Assembly (NCBI RefSeq): GCF_012927355.1
Contig: NZ_JABBGK010000001.1
Location: 372,001-436,000 of the forward strand
Direction: 5' to 3'
Origin: Rhizobium terricola
GTDB taxonomy: Bacteria; Pseudomonadota; Alphaproteobacteria; Rhizobiales; Rhizobiaceae
Length of the DNA: 64,000 nt
Positions 53,995-64,000 of the stretch are shown in pieces; position 1 is the first letter of the stretch, and the number at the start of each line of letters is the position of its first letter. Under the pieces are notes generated by a model. That model ran no database searches. It saw only the letters and a list, made by a program, of their open reading frames with translations, and was not told the origin of the DNA. The position numbers and the translations under genes were made by a program.

Positions 53995-55164
53995 ATGCCA
54001 GCACCGATACGCTCCGACCCTCATCTCCTGTCCACCGCGATTGCCGGAGGCCTTGCCATGGCGGCCGCGATGGGGTTCGGCCGCTTCTCCTTCACGCCCA
54101 TCCTGCCCGGCATGATGGGCGATCTCGGTCTTTCCTCGGCCGATGCAGGGCTGATCGCGGCGGCGAATTTTGCCGGTTATCTGGCCGGTGCGATCGTCGG
54201 CGGTCATGGCTGGGCGGCGGGCCGCGAACGGGGCGTCGGGCTCCTGTCGCTGTTCCTCAGCGCCGTACTTCTCGCCGGCATGGGGTTTGCCGGCTCGGTG
54301 ACGGGCTTCGTCATCCTGCGTTTCCTCGCCGGGCTGGCGAGCGCCTTCTCTATGATCTTCATCACCTCGATCGTGCTCGGCCATGCCGCGCGCGCCGGCA
54401 GCGAGGCGGTGCAGTCGGCGCATTTCTCCGGTGTCGGCATCGGGATTGCCGCCTCTTCGCTGATGGTGCTCGTGGTCGGCGCCGCCGGGCTCGGCTGGCG
54501 CATGGACTGGTTCGTCGGCGCCGGCGTGAGCCTCTTTTCCTTCGCGGTCGTCGCCTGGCTGCTGCCGGCGGCGCCGGCGCATCAAAACCCGTCGTCGAGC
54601 GAGCCGCCGCTGGTCTTCCGCCTGCCGGTGGTGCTCGTCACGGCGTCCTACGGCCTCTTCGGTCTCGGCTATGTGGTGACTGCGACCTTCATCGTCACCA
54701 TGGCGCGCATGAGTTCGGCGGGCGCGGCGATCGAGTTCCTCACCTGGTTCGTCGCCGGCTCTGCGGCCGCCGCCTCGCTCTTCCTGTGGCGGCCGGTGAT
54801 GCACCGTCTGGGCCTCGGCGGTGCCTATCTCGCCGCGCTCACGATCGAGGCCGCCGGGGTGCTGGCCTCCGTCGTCCTTCCGTCACCGGCGGCGCCGCTT
54901 GTCGGCGGCGCGCTGCTCGGGCTGACCTTCATGATCATCACGGCCTACGGCTTGCGGTTGGGACGGGCCCTGTCGCCTGAGAGCCCGCGCCGGGCGCTGG
55001 CCTTCATGACGGCCGCCTTCGGAATCGGCCAGAGCCTCGGGCCGCTGATTGCCGGCGTGCTGGCCGAACGCACGGGCGGCTTCACCGTGCCGAGCCTGGT
55101 CGCGGCGGCCGTACTGTTTTCCGGCGCGCTCCTCATCCTGCCGGTCGCCCGACGGCTGCCCTGA
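53995..55164 (+). CDS. YbfB/YjiJ-type MFS transporter
   Basis: The 389-residue protein has about twelve hydrophobic helices. The first helix MGFGRFSFTPILPGMMGDLGLS is the hallmark of the YbfB/YjiJ branch of the major facilitator superfamily. A short hydrophilic loop with Ser/Pro (AHQNPSSSEPP) separates the two halves near residue 200. Members transport unknown small molecules, probably outward. It stands alone between a small gene and bacA. Confidence 0.85.
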   Translation: MPAPIRSDPHLLSTAIAGGLAMAAAMGFGRFSFTPILPGMMGDLGLSSADAGLIAAANFAGYLAGAIVGGHGWAAGRERGVGLLSLFLSAVLLAGMGFAGSVTGFVILRFLAGLASAFSMIFITSIVLGHAARAGSEAVQSAHFSGVGIGIAASSLMVLVVGAAGLGWRMDWFVGAGVSLFSFAVVAWLLPAAPAHQNPSSSEPPLVFRLPVVLVTASYGLFGLGYVVTATFIVTMARMSSAGAAIEFLTWFVAGSAAAASLFLWRPVMHRLGLGGAYLAALTIEAAGVLASVVLPSPAAPLVGGALLGLTFMIITAYGLRLGRALSPESPRRALAFMTAAFGIGQSLGPLIAGVLAERTGGFTVPSLVAAAVLFSGALLILPVARRLP

Positions 55165-55330
55165 GGTCGGACAGAGCCTCATGGTTTCATTCGAACCTGT
55201 GAATTGACACGGACCAAAACCGTCACAATCGGTTGATGGCATTGCTGGGTGCTTTTTTCTGCCCTAGTTTCGGCCCAAAGACCGGGTTTCCAAGGCCCTT
55301 CCGTCCCCCGCCGAGAAAGTAGCTATCCCC

Positions 55331-56593
55331 GTGTTCAAGTCTTTCTTCCCCAAGCCGCGACTGTTCTTCACGTCCGCAGCTCTCTGGTCCCTTGCCGCGA
55401 TTCTGATCTGGTATGCCGGCGCCGCCAATTGGGGCGCGCTGATTGGCCTGCCGCCGCTCGCAGAAGGCCAGGAGCCGCCGATCGGCGTGTCGATCTTCTG
55501 GTCGACGCCGTTTCTGTGGTTCTACATCTTCTACACCATCGTCGTGCTGGCCTTCAGTGCGTTCTGGTTCATCGTCAGCCCGCATCGCTGGCAGATGTGG
55601 TCGGTGCTGGGCAGCGCGCTGATCATCTTCACCACCTATTTCAACGTCCAGGTCTCGGTGGCGATCAATGCCTGGTACGGTCCCTTCTACGACATGATCC
55701 AGAAGGCCCTTTCGGAAAAAGGGTCGGTCACCGCGGCCCAGCTCTATATGGGCATGCTGGGTTTTGCCGGGATCGCCTTCGTCGCCATCACCATCGGCGT
55801 GCTCAGCCGCTTCTTCGTCAGCCACTGGATCTTCCGCTGGCGGACCGCGATGAACGAATACTACATGGAGCACTGGCCGAAGCTGCGCTTCATCGAAGGT
55901 GCCTCGCAGCGTGTGCAGGAAGACACGATGCGCTTCTCGTCCACGGTCGAGGCGCTCGGGGTCAATCTCGTCTCGTCGGTGATGACGCTGATCGCCTTCC
56001 TGCCGGTTCTGTTCAAGCTCGGCGCCACCATCACCGAGCTGCCGCTGATCGGCGACGTTCCCCATGCGCTCGTGTGGGCGGCGATCTTCTGGTCGGTGTT
56101 CGGCACCGTGTTCCTGGCGGTCGTCGGGATCAAGCTGCCGGGGCTGGAGTTCCGCAACCAGCGGGTCGAGGCCTCCTACCGCAAGGAACTGGTCTACGGC
56201 GAGGACGACCCCAACCGGGCCAAGCCGCTGACGGTTGCCGAACTCTACGACAATGTCCGCCGCAACTATTTCCGGCTCTACTTCCACTACATGTATTTCA
56301 ACGTCGCGCGCATCTTCTACCTTCAGGCGGACAACCTGTTCAGCCTGATCGTGCTGGTGCCGTCGATCGTTGCCGGCAAGCTGACGCTCGGCCTGATGAC
56401 GCAGATCAACAACGTGTTCGACCAGGTGCGCAGTTCCTTCCAGTATCTCGTCAATTCGTGGACGACGATCGTCGAGCTGTTGTCGATCTACAAGCGTCTG
56501 CGCGCCTTCGAGGCGGCGATCGACGACGAGCCGCTGCCGGAAATCGACCAGGAATACCTGGCCGAGCATGGCGAGCTGGTCAGCCAGGACTGA
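55331..56593 (+). CDS. bacA: SbmA/BacA peptide antibiotic transporter
   Basis: The 420-residue protein has the BacA length and pattern: [62 protein letters not shown] segments and [12 protein letters not shown]. It forms a proton-driven homodimer that imports proline-rich and cysteine-rich peptides and, in rhizobia, is needed for survival in legume nodules and for very-long-chain fatty acids on lipid A. The start is GTG at 55331 (protein [15 protein letters not shown]). A good terminator follows at 56623. Confidence 0.93.
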   Translation: MFKSFFPKPRLFFTSAALWSLAAILIWYAGAANWGALIGLPPLAEGQEPPIGVSIFWSTPFLWFYIFYTIVVLAFSAFWFIVSPHRWQMWSVLGSALIIFTTYFNVQVSVAINAWYGPFYDMIQKALSEKGSVTAAQLYMGMLGFAGIAFVAITIGVLSRFFVSHWIFRWRTAMNEYYMEHWPKLRFIEGASQRVQEDTMRFSSTVEALGVNLVSSVMTLIAFLPVLFKLGATITELPLIGDVPHALVWAAIFWSVFGTVFLAVVGIKLPGLEFRNQRVEASYRKELVYGEDDPNRAKPLTVAELYDNVRRNYFRLYFHYMYFNVARIFYLQADNLFSLIVLVPSIVAGKLTLGLMTQINNVFDQVRSSFQYLVNSWTTIVELLSIYKRLRAFEAAIDDEPLPEIDQEYLAEHGELVSQD

Positions 56594-56622
56594 TCCCGCC
56601 GGCCGTCAGGCAGCATTTCGAG

Positions 56623-56651
56623 CCGCGCCGGAGAAATCCGGCGCGGTTTTT
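56623..56651 (+). terminator. Rho-independent terminator of bacA
   Basis: A 10-bp perfect stem (CCGCGCCGGA with TCCGGCGCGG) with a GAAA loop is followed by five T. Confidence 0.92.
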
Positions 56652-56988
56652 CATTCTGAAGGAGCGGGGCAGGCGGGTTGCGTTCAATGGGTGGTATCAG
56701 GCATTCGCCTGCCCCGGTCGTTGCGGGAGCCTTTGCGGCCTGCGGAGGATCGTCGGTTTTCCGCAAGACCTGTCCCGCCACGACCGTCACCGGCACCGGG
56801 CCTCGAAGCGGAGGAGGAAGCCGGTTCGCGACCCGGTGTCCTGTCCGATGACCCGTTCAGGATAGGTCGAAGGCCGCCTGCGGGGATGTTGCGGTCGATC
56901 GCTTTCGGCCAAGTTGCTGATCGGGCGACGGGAAAAATCCGGGGCGGGCGAAAAATGTCCCCGCGCCGCTTTTCCGGGTTTTGTCGTC
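56652..56988. other. Intergenic segment between bacA and a convergent deacetylase gene
   Basis: About 340 nt without a supported gene. Overlapping open frames on both strands are Arg/Pro-rich and have no family features. Confidence 0.4.
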
Positions 56989-57981
56989 TCAGGAGCGCTG
57001 CCCGGCCGATTGCTCTGCGAGGAGGGCATTCGCCTCCGCATAGCCGACGCAAGCGACGTCCGGGCGTTGGCAGACATCCGTCACCAGCCGTTCCATCGCC
57101 CGCCAGTAGGCGCCGGCATTCATCTCGACGAAATGCAGGCCGATCTGGAGCGGGATCCGGTCGCCGTTGTACTCGGCCTCGAAGGCAGCCCGGAAGGCGG
57201 CATAGGTGCGGGCCTCGAATTCCCTGGTGCGCGACGGATTGTCGATGCCGGCGGAATGGCGGATGAAGAGATTGTAGTCCATGCCGATGATCCGCCGGTT
57301 TTGCGGTCCTTCCGGGATCAGCGGCAGGCCGAAGCGCACGAGCTTGCCGTCCTGTTCCGGCAGCATCGGGCCGCGCGTGACGAGGCTCGCGTCATAGGCA
57401 AAACCATGGGCCTTTTCCGCCTCGACGAGGCTGTCGGGCGCCGAGAGATAGGGCGCGCGAAAACCGGTCACGCCGTTTGCGGCAAAGTCCGCCCAGCCGG
57501 CCGGTTCCCGGTCCTGAAGACCGTTCGCCTTCCATGCATCGGCAAGCACGCTGTCGAAGGTGGTGAACTCGGCGAGCCAGTCGGCCTTCGACCAGTCCTT
57601 GCCGTCAAAATGGCCGCAGGCATGGCTGGCGATCTCGTGGCCCTCCTGGTGGGCCGCCCAGATGTTGTCGAGGCGGGTGGCCACGTCCTCCACGGTCGGG
57701 GGAAAGCCGATGTTCGAGCGGCCGGCCTTCATCCCGGGCGCCTTGTAACCCTTGGCGGCGGCCTTGGGGATCAGCGTCGTGCAGGAGAGGAAATAGGTGA
57801 AACGGGCGCCGGTTCGCCGGGCGATGTCGCGGCTCTTCGTCCACAGCGCGTTGTCGGCGGCGCCGTCGAAGGAGACGATCAGCAACTGCTTCGGCTTGAC
57901 CTCGTGCGGGCGCGGCGGGTCGGCCAGCGCCGGCTGGGTCAGAAGGAGGGAAAGGGCGGCAAGGAGAAGCGGACGCGTCAT
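56989..57981 (-). CDS. Secreted polysaccharide deacetylase family protein
   Basis: The 330-residue protein has a signal peptide (MTRPLLLAALSLLLTQPALA) and a NodB-like deacetylase domain: LLIVSFDGAADN in the first strand with the catalytic Asp, GHEIASHACGHFDG with the metal His residues, and GFRAPYL. It lacks the usual TFDDG wording, so it is an outlying member; some relatives act on other N-acyl or amide substrates. Likely periplasmic. The start is the ATG at 57979-57981. Divergent from the nnrU-type gene. Confidence 0.8.
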   Translation of the reverse strand: MTRPLLLAALSLLLTQPALADPPRPHEVKPKQLLIVSFDGAADNALWTKSRDIARRTGARFTYFLSCTTLIPKAAAKGYKAPGMKAGRSNIGFPPTVEDVATRLDNIWAAHQEGHEIASHACGHFDGKDWSKADWLAEFTTFDSVLADAWKANGLQDREPAGWADFAANGVTGFRAPYLSAPDSLVEAEKAHGFAYDASLVTRGPMLPEQDGKLVRFGLPLIPEGPQNRRIIGMDYNLFIRHSAGIDNPSRTREFEARTYAAFRAAFEAEYNGDRIPLQIGLHFVEMNAGAYWRAMERLVTDVCQRPDVACVGYAEANALLAEQSAGQRS

Positions 57982-58108
57982 CGGAAAACCTGGAAAAAAT
58001 CAAGCGGGTTTTCTGTCAGCGAAATGCGGCGAAGCTTTGAACGGACTGGAATTTCCGTTCCGGGGCCATTATGCCAGAAGACCACAGTCTCAATCGGGGT
58101 CCCGCCGC

Positions 58109-58687
58109 ATGACAATTCTTCTCCTAGGCATCGTGCTCTTCATCGGTACGCACATGATCCGCGTCGTTGCACCGGGTTTCCGCAGTTCGATGGTCGCGCG
58201 TTTCGGCGAAAACGGTTGGAAGGGCGTCCACAGCGTTGCGAGCATCGTGTCGCTGGTGGTCCTGATCTATGGCTGGCGTCAGGCGCCGGTCGTCGATATC
58301 TGGTTCCCGCCGGCCGGCATGGCGCATCTCACGGTGACGTTGATGCTCATCGCGTCGATCTGTCTGGTGGCGGGCCTTCTTCCGGCGGGCCACATCGCGA
58401 CGAAGACCAAGCACCCGATGGTGCTTTCGGTGAAGATCTGGGCGCTGTCGCATCTTCTCGCCAATGGCGACCTGGCATCGATCCTGCTGTTCGGCTCGTT
58501 CCTCGCATGGGGCGTCATCGTGCGCATCGCGCTGAAACGTCGCCAGCGTGCGGGTGCGCTTGTTGCCCGACCCTTCGTTTCGGCGAAATACGACCTCATG
58601 GCCGTCGTCGGCGGTGCGGTGGTCTGGGCGCTCTTCATCTTCAAGCTGCACACGCTTTTGATCGGCGTGGCGCCGCTCGCCATGTAA
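58109..58687 (+). CDS. NnrU family membrane protein
   Basis: The 192-residue protein has five hydrophobic helices and the NnrU patterns GTHMIRVVAPGFR, NGWKGVHSVASIVSLV and HPMVLSVKIWALSHLLANGDLAS. NnrU was named from denitrification clusters of Rhodobacter; related proteins are isomerase-like or of unknown role. No denitrification gene lies in this window. It precedes yfgM-der by about 110 nt in the same direction. Confidence 0.88.
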   Translation: MTILLLGIVLFIGTHMIRVVAPGFRSSMVARFGENGWKGVHSVASIVSLVVLIYGWRQAPVVDIWFPPAGMAHLTVTLMLIASICLVAGLLPAGHIATKTKHPMVLSVKIWALSHLLANGDLASILLFGSFLAWGVIVRIALKRRQRAGALVARPFVSAKYDLMAVVGGAVVWALFIFKLHTLLIGVAPLAM

Positions 58688-58795
58688 ACCAACGCGTCTT
58701 CTCGCGGTTTTCCCCTTACAAGCGGGGAAAAATCGGGTAGAAGGCCGCTCACGCATCAAAGACGCATCGAAAGGCCGGCCGGTCCGGAAGCATTC

Positions 58796-59467
58796 ATGGT
58801 TGACAACAACGACAGCTTTATTCGCGAAGTCAATGAGGAGTTGCGCTCCGACCAGTTCCGCAATGCGTGGAAGCGTTACGGCCGCGTCGTCATCGCGGTT
58901 GCCGTGCTGATCGTGTTCGGCACCGCCGGCTATCGCGGCTATGAATACTGGCACGAAGGGCAGTCGTCGAGTGCCGGCGACAAGTTCCTCGCTGCGCTGA
59001 CGCTCGCCAACGAGGGCAAGGCCGACGAGGCGAAGGCCGCGCTCGCAGCCCTCGAAAAGGACGGTTATGGCGCCTATTCGGTGCTGGCGCGCATGCGCTC
59101 GGCGACCGTCGAAGCCGAAAAGGGCGATCCGGCCGCCGCGATCAAGGCCTTCACCGAGGTCGGCAAGGACAATTCCGTTCCGGCCGTGATCCGTGACCTT
59201 GCCCGCATGCGGGCCGCCTGGTTGCTGATCGACCACGGTACCTACGAGCAGGTTTCGGCCGAGGTCGAAGCCATGGCGACGCCGCGCGACGCGATGCGTC
59301 ATGCCGCCCGCGAGGCGCTCGGCCTTGCCGCCTACAAGGCCGGCGACATGGCAAAGGCGCGCGAATGGTTCGAGCAGATCGCAGAAGACGCCGAGACGCC
59401 GCGCAATGTCGCGAGCCGTGCCCGCATGATGCTCGACAATATCACGGCGTCCGGCAAGGCGTCTTAA
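58796..59467 (+). CDS. YfgM-like membrane-anchored TPR protein
   Basis: The 223-residue protein has a cytoplasmic N-terminus, one membrane helix (about residues 30-46, [16 protein letters not shown]) and a periplasmic part with helical TPR-like repeats ([30 protein letters not shown] and [20 protein letters not shown]). In E. coli YfgM works with PpiD at the Sec translocon and its gene lies close to der. Here it directly precedes der with 37 nt between, so the link is conserved. Confidence 0.88.
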   Translation: MVDNNDSFIREVNEELRSDQFRNAWKRYGRVVIAVAVLIVFGTAGYRGYEYWHEGQSSSAGDKFLAALTLANEGKADEAKAALAALEKDGYGAYSVLARMRSATVEAEKGDPAAAIKAFTEVGKDNSVPAVIRDLARMRAAWLLIDHGTYEQVSAEVEAMATPRDAMRHAAREALGLAAYKAGDMAKAREWFEQIAEDAETPRNVASRARMMLDNITASGKAS

Positions 59468-59504
59468 GCAGCACGGCGGCAACGCCAGAAGGAAACGGAA
59501 CCCC

Positions 59505-60932
59505 ATGAGCTTCACCGTCGCCATCGTCGGTCGTCCGAACGTCGGCAAGTCCACCTTGTTCAACCGCCTGGTTGGCAAGAAGCTGGCGCTCGTCGACGAC
59601 ACGCCGGGGGTCACCCGCGACCGCCGCCCGGGCGAGGCGAAGCTCATCGATCTGAGGTTCACGATCATCGACACCGCCGGTCTCGAAGTGGCGGCCCCCG
59701 ACACGCTTGAGGGCCGGATGCGCGCGCAGACCGAGGCGGCGATCGACGACGCGGACCTGTCGCTCTTCATCGTCGATGCAAAGATGGGTTTGACGCCGGT
59801 CGACAAGGAACTCGCCGAAATGCTGCGCCGGCGCGGCAAGCCGGTGGTACTCGTCGCCAACAAGTCCGAAGCGCGCGGTTCCGACAGCGGCTTCTACGAC
59901 GCCTACACGCTCGGCCTTGGCGAACCGGTTCCGGTTTCGGCCGAACACGGCCAGGGCATGATCGACCTGCGCGATGCGATCGTCGCGGCGATCGGCGAGG
60001 AACGCGCCTTTCCTGAAGAGGATGACGAGGCCGAGACGGACGTCCGGGTCTCCGAGGCAGAAGTCGGCGGCGAGGGGGACGAGGAAATCGAGCCCGAATA
60101 CGACGAGACCAAGCCGCTGCGGGTTGCGATCGTCGGGCGGCCGAATGCCGGCAAGTCGACGCTCATCAACCGCTTTCTCGGCGAAGACCGTCTGTTGACC
60201 GGCCCGGAAGCCGGCATCACCCGCGACAGCATTTCGGTCGAATGGGACTGGCGCGGCCGCACCATCAAGATGTTCGACACCGCCGGCATGCGGCGCAAGG
60301 CGCGCGTGCAGGAGAAGCTCGAAAAGCTCTCGGTCGCCGATGCGCTGCGCGCCATCCGTTTCGCCGAGACCGTGGTCATCGTGTTCGACGCGACCATTCC
60401 GTTCGAGAAGCAGGACCTGCAGATCGTCGACCTGGTGATCCGCGAAGGCCGCGCCGCGGTGCTTGCCTTCAACAAGTGGGACCTGGTCGAAGAGCCGCAG
60501 GCGGTGCTTGCCGACCTACGTGAAAAGACCGAGCGCCTGCTGCCGCAGGCCCGTGGCATCCGCGCCGTGCCGATTTCCGGCCAGACCGGCTACGGCCTCG
60601 ACAAGCTGATGCAGTCGATCATCGACACCGACCGGGTGTGGAACCGCCGAATCTCGACCGCCAAGCTCAACCGCTGGCTCGAACACACGCAGGTCCAGCA
60701 TCCGCCACCGGCTGTCTCCGGCCGCCGCATCAAGCTCAAGTACATGACGCAGGTGAAGGCCCGTCCGCCCGCCTTCATGATATCCTGCACGCGTGCCGAC
60801 GCCTTGCCGGAAAGCTATGTGCGCTATCTGACCAACGGCCTGCGCGCCGATTTCCAGATGCCGGGCGTACCGATCCGCATCCATTTCAAGGCGGCCGACA
60901 ACCCGTTCGAGAACCGGAAGAAAAAGCGCTGA
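59505..60932 (+). CDS. der: Ribosome biogenesis GTPase Der (EngA)
   Basis: The 475-residue protein has two tandem GTPase domains: the first with [16 protein letters not shown] and NKSE, the second with [14 protein letters not shown] and NKWD, separated by an acidic linker ([11 protein letters not shown]). The C-terminal KH-like domain includes [17 protein letters not shown] and FTRADAL-type strands. It is essential for 50S subunit assembly. The ribosome site AGAAGG is good. Confidence 0.97.
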   Translation: MSFTVAIVGRPNVGKSTLFNRLVGKKLALVDDTPGVTRDRRPGEAKLIDLRFTIIDTAGLEVAAPDTLEGRMRAQTEAAIDDADLSLFIVDAKMGLTPVDKELAEMLRRRGKPVVLVANKSEARGSDSGFYDAYTLGLGEPVPVSAEHGQGMIDLRDAIVAAIGEERAFPEEDDEAETDVRVSEAEVGGEGDEEIEPEYDETKPLRVAIVGRPNAGKSTLINRFLGEDRLLTGPEAGITRDSISVEWDWRGRTIKMFDTAGMRRKARVQEKLEKLSVADALRAIRFAETVVIVFDATIPFEKQDLQIVDLVIREGRAAVLAFNKWDLVEEPQAVLADLREKTERLLPQARGIRAVPISGQTGYGLDKLMQSIIDTDRVWNRRISTAKLNRWLEHTQVQHPPPAVSGRRIKLKYMTQVKARPPAFMISCTRADALPESYVRYLTNGLRADFQMPGVPIRIHFKAADNPFENRKKKR

Positions 60933-60942
60933 CCAACCGCGC

Positions 60943-62010
60943 TCAGGCGTCTGCCGGCCGGGTCGGCTGACGCAAGGACAGGCGCCGGCGTCTCGCCTGG
61001 GCCTTCGCCTCCATGACATTGTCGAGGAACTGCCGCGTCGCGGCCTGCCAGGAATAAGTCTCGGCGACCGCGCGGGCTTCGTCACGCGACGCGTCGAGAC
61101 TGGCGATGCAGGCCTTGCGCAGATCCTCATCGAGCACGCCGGCCTTGCCGCCGGGCGGCACGATGTCGACCGGACCCGTCACCGGATAGGCGGCGACCGG
61201 TACGCCCGATGCCAATGCCTCGAGGATCGTATTGCCGAAGGTGTCGGTGATCGAAGGGAAGACGAAGACGTCGGCCTCGGCATAGGCCTGGGCGAGATCC
61301 TCTCCGAACTTCACGCCGGTGAAGAGTACGCCCGGATAGCGGGCCTCGAGCTCGGCGCGGGCCGGGCCGTCGCCGACCACCACCTTGGAACCCGGAAGAT
61401 CGAGATCGAGAAAGGCCGGCAGGTTCTTCTCGATCGCCACGCGACCAACGGTCATGAAGATCGGGCGGGCAAGGCCGAACGGGTTTTCGGCGCGGGGACG
61501 GGGGTGGAAGAGGGCGGTGTCGATGCCGCGGCTCCACAGGCACAGATTGTTGAGGCCGCGACCGGCCAGTTCCCGCTTCAGGCTCTCGGTCGCCACCATG
61601 CAGGCGCCGCCGCGGTTGTGGAACCAGCGCACATAGGCATAAAGCCAGGAGAGCGGAACGGGAATACGGCTCCGGACATATTCCGGAAAGCGGGTGTGGT
61701 AGCTGGTCGAGAACGGCATGCCGTGCTTCAGGCACCAGCGCCGCGCCATCAGGCCAAGCGGGCCTTCGGTCGCGATGTGGAGATAGTCCGGCTTCTCGCG
61801 CTCGATCATGCGGGCGACCCGTCCGTAGCGGGCGAGCGACAGGCGGATTTCCGGATAGGTGGGCATCGGGATGCTCGGGAAGGGCTGCGGCGTGATCATC
61901 GCCACGTCGATCCCCATCGCCGCGAGTTCACGGTTGGTGGTCTCGATGGAGCGCACCACGCCGTTAACCTGCGGGTGCCAGGCATCGGTGACGATGACGA
62001 TCTTGGGCAT
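60943..62010 (-). CDS. GT4 family glycosyltransferase
   Basis: From the ATG at 62008-62010 the protein has 355 residues with a GT-B fold. The N-domain starts MPKIVIVTDAWHPQVNGVVRS; the C-domain shows FMTVGRVAIEKNL and the EX7E-type region FPSITDTFGNTILEALASG. This sequence pattern is common to alpha-mannosyl- and lipid glycosyltransferases. Substrates might be a membrane lipid or a polysaccharide. It is convergent with der (10-nt gap). Longer starts read upstream noncoding sequence. Confidence 0.85.
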   Translation of the reverse strand: MPKIVIVTDAWHPQVNGVVRSIETTNRELAAMGIDVAMITPQPFPSIPMPTYPEIRLSLARYGRVARMIEREKPDYLHIATEGPLGLMARRWCLKHGMPFSTSYHTRFPEYVRSRIPVPLSWLYAYVRWFHNRGGACMVATESLKRELAGRGLNNLCLWSRGIDTALFHPRPRAENPFGLARPIFMTVGRVAIEKNLPAFLDLDLPGSKVVVGDGPARAELEARYPGVLFTGVKFGEDLAQAYAEADVFVFPSITDTFGNTILEALASGVPVAAYPVTGPVDIVPPGGKAGVLDEDLRKACIASLDASRDEARAVAETYSWQAATRQFLDNVMEAKAQARRRRLSLRQPTRPADA

Positions 62011-62278
62011 GGGCGTTGTCGCTATTCTTCCCGGTGTCGCCGAGGAAAGCCCCTCGGCCGTTCGCGGCCCGACCCGGTCGGTTGGTTCATCATGCCGGGA
62101 TACGGGCGCCGTCGTTGTCCTGTGCGGGTTATGGGCGGGCAATGTTACAGCCTTATGTCAGGGCCGTGACGGCGCAGGCGCGCGCGGTTCTTGGTGATTT
62201 AATCGCTCGCCAGCGGCGACGGGGCGCCTATATTCTGCTGCGCACCCTGCCGATCCACGATTCCCGTTGAGGACGCCC

Positions 62279-63943
62279 ATGACGAAAGCCCCGACCAAGG
62301 CCAGCCATCCCAAGACGACATCCGACTGGTGGCGCGGGGCGGTCATCTACCAAGTCTATCCGCGCTCGTTTCTCGACACCAATGGCGACGGTGTCGGCGA
62401 CCTGAAGGGCGTCACCGAGAAGTTGCCCTATATCGCAGCCCTCGGGGTCGATGCGATCTGGCTGTCGCCCTTCTTCACCTCGCCGATGGCGGACATGGGT
62501 TATGACGTCTCGGATTATTGCGACGTCGATCCGATGTTCGGAACGCTTGCCGATTTCGACGCGATGATGACCGAGGCACACCGGCTGGGGCTCAAGGTCA
62601 TCATCGACCAGGTCCTGTCGCATACCTCCGACCAGCACCCGTGGTTCAAGGAAAGCCGGGCGAGCCGCGACAATCCCAAGGCGGACTGGTTCGTCTGGGC
62701 CGCCGCCAAGCCCGACGGCACGGCGCCCAACAACTGGCTGTCGGTGTTCGGCGGGCCGGCCTGGGAATGGGACGGGGTGCGCAAGCAGTATTACATGCAC
62801 AACTTTTTGACCTCGCAACCCGACCTCAACTTCCACAATCGCGAGGTTCAGGAGGCGCTGTTGGCGACGGTCAAGTTCTGGCTCGACCGCGGCGTCGACG
62901 GTTTCCGGCTCGATACCGTGAACTACTTTTTCCACGACAAGGAACTGCGCAACAATCCGCCGCACGCCCCCGACAGCGACGAGGCGGGGCTCGATGCGCC
63001 GGACGTCAACCCTTACGGCATGCAGAGCCATCTCTACGACAAGACCCAGCCGGAAAACATCGAGTTCCTCAAGCGGTTCCGGGCACTGCTCGACCGCTAT
63101 GACGGCCGAACCACGGTGGGCGAGGTGGGCGACGGTGCGCGTTCGCTGAAGACGGTCGCGGCCTATACCGCCGGCGGCGACAAGCTGCACATGTGCTACA
63201 CGTTCGACCTTCTCGGGCCGGACTTCACGCCGAACCACATCCGCCATTGCGTCGATGCCTTCCATGGCTCGGTGAGCGAAGGCTGGGTGTGCTGGGCCTT
63301 TTCCAATCATGACGTGAACCGGCATGTCAGCCGTTTCGCGCAGAATGCCGAAGAGCGGGAGGCGGTGGCGAAGCTTGCGATCAGCGTGCTTGCCACGCTG
63401 CGCGGGTCGATCTGCCTCTACCAGGGCGAGGAACTGGGATTGCCCGAGGCGGAGCTGCAGTTCGAGGAGCTAACCGACCCCTATGGCATCCGCTTCTGGC
63501 CGGCCTTCAAGGGTAGGGACGGGTGCCGCACGCCGATGCCGTGGAGCGTGGCAAAGGAGCACGCCGCCTTCAGCACTGCGAAGAAGAGCTGGCTTCCGGT
63601 TCCGCCCGAGCACCGGGCGCTTGCCGTCGACAGGCAGGAGAAGACGTCCGGCTCCGTTCTCGACCATTACCGCACGACGCTCGCCTTCCGAAAGGCACAT
63701 GCGGCGCTCCGGGACGGGGAAATGGAGTTCCTGAAGACCGAAGAGGATGTGCTCGCCTTCACTCGCAAGAAGGGCGATGACCGGCTGCTCTTCGTCTTCA
63801 ATCTCCGACGCGGACCGCAAGCGGTGAAGCTGCCGTCGCGGATCACGATCAAGGAGCCCGTCGTCATGCCGGGGCTTTCAGGGGCGGTGGTCGACGGCGA
63901 GATCAGGCTCGGTGCGCTCGACGGTTTTTGCGCGAAGATCTGA
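62279..63943 (+). CDS. GH13 alpha-glucosidase
   Basis: From the ATG at 62279 (ribosome site GAGGA) the protein has 554 residues. Family 13 regions: DWWRGAVIYQVYPRSFLDTNGDGVGD, DVDPMFGTLADFD, DQVLSHTSDQHPWF-type region I, GVDGFRLDTVNYFF with the catalytic Asp, TVGEVGDG with the acid Glu, and FSNHDVNRH. It resembles AglA of rhizobial alpha-glucoside uptake operons, which cleaves sucrose, maltose and trehalose, but no ABC transporter genes are beside it here. Confidence 0.9.
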   Translation: MTKAPTKASHPKTTSDWWRGAVIYQVYPRSFLDTNGDGVGDLKGVTEKLPYIAALGVDAIWLSPFFTSPMADMGYDVSDYCDVDPMFGTLADFDAMMTEAHRLGLKVIIDQVLSHTSDQHPWFKESRASRDNPKADWFVWAAAKPDGTAPNNWLSVFGGPAWEWDGVRKQYYMHNFLTSQPDLNFHNREVQEALLATVKFWLDRGVDGFRLDTVNYFFHDKELRNNPPHAPDSDEAGLDAPDVNPYGMQSHLYDKTQPENIEFLKRFRALLDRYDGRTTVGEVGDGARSLKTVAAYTAGGDKLHMCYTFDLLGPDFTPNHIRHCVDAFHGSVSEGWVCWAFSNHDVNRHVSRFAQNAEEREAVAKLAISVLATLRGSICLYQGEELGLPEAELQFEELTDPYGIRFWPAFKGRDGCRTPMPWSVAKEHAAFSTAKKSWLPVPPEHRALAVDRQEKTSGSVLDHYRTTLAFRKAHAALRDGEMEFLKTEEDVLAFTRKKGDDRLLFVFNLRRGPQAVKLPSRITIKEPVVMPGLSGAVVDGEIRLGALDGFCAKI

Positions 63944-63946
63944 GAA

Positions 63947-64000
63947 TCAGGCGGCGGGGCGCTTGAGGCTTCGATCGCCGCGACCGGCAATCAGGCCGGC
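63947..64000 (-). CDS. Possible 3' end of a gene running in from the right
   Basis: On the minus strand the frame from the window edge reads AGLIAGRGDRSLKRPAA and stops at 63947-63949, three bases after the convergent GH13 gene. Only 17 codons are visible, so this is a weak call with no function assignable. Confidence 0.3.
   Translation of the reverse strand, partial: AGLIAGRGDRSLKRPAA

Overview
The window is about 64 kb of GC-rich alphaproteobacterial chromosome, most likely from a member of the Rhizobiaceae (Rhizobium, Sinorhizobium, Agrobacterium or Shinella type). The evidence is the divergent gstI-glnII pair with NtrC-type sites and a sigma-54 promoter, the bdhA-xdhA-xdhB gene order known from Sinorhizobium, a BacA peptide transporter, RIME-like intergenic repeats, a TVGYG potassium channel, an NnrU family protein and a YfgM-der pair. 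I cannot name the species from the sequence alone.

Layout. Positions 1-3891 hold the 3' part of a very large protein built only of octapeptides, arranged in three nested repeat levels and closed by a strong terminator. From 4.1 to 9 kb follow small metabolic genes (ABM monooxygenase, SDR with a divergent AraC regulator, a sugar-nucleotide type epimerase), an AT-richer stretch with one unrecognised gene, and tRNA-Arg(CCG). From 9.3 to 13.6 kb lie a MarR regulator, a J-domain-like protein and the ATP-grasp / alpha-E / transglutaminase operon. From 14 to 25.8 kb come an EamA exporter, an RhlE helicase, a Tat-exported phosphatase, a two-component system flanked by two PepSY proteins and a cytochrome b561, an alkylation-repair cluster under a WYL regulator, and a lone MttB homologue. 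A six-PAS hybrid kinase fills 26-30.1 kb, followed by split MnmC-like genes with overlapping start codons.

From 32 to 51.5 kb the window carries a complete oxidative purine route: guaD (guanine to xanthine), xdhABC (to urate), puuD (to 5-hydroxyisourate), uraH (to OHCU), uraD (to allantoin), puuE (to allantoate), alc (to ureidoglycolate) and allA (to glyoxylate and urea). Embedded in it are glnII with its translational inhibitor gstI, an MntA-HepT toxin-antitoxin pair co-transcribed with allA-uraH, a potassium channel between guaD and an lldD-like gene, and pairs of inverted RIME-like repeats in the two gaps of the xdh operon. This points to purines being used as a nitrogen source, with glnII under nitrogen control in the same neighbourhood.

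The last part (51.7-64 kb) holds an LLM flavoprotein, methionine aminopeptidase, an MFS transporter, bacA, a polysaccharide deacetylase, NnrU, yfgM-der, a family 4 glycosyltransferase and a GH13 alpha-glucosidase.

The features most worth following up are the hierarchical octapeptide protein and the toxin-antitoxin pair built into the ureide operon. Nothing here is clearly a new multi-gene defence or phage system.
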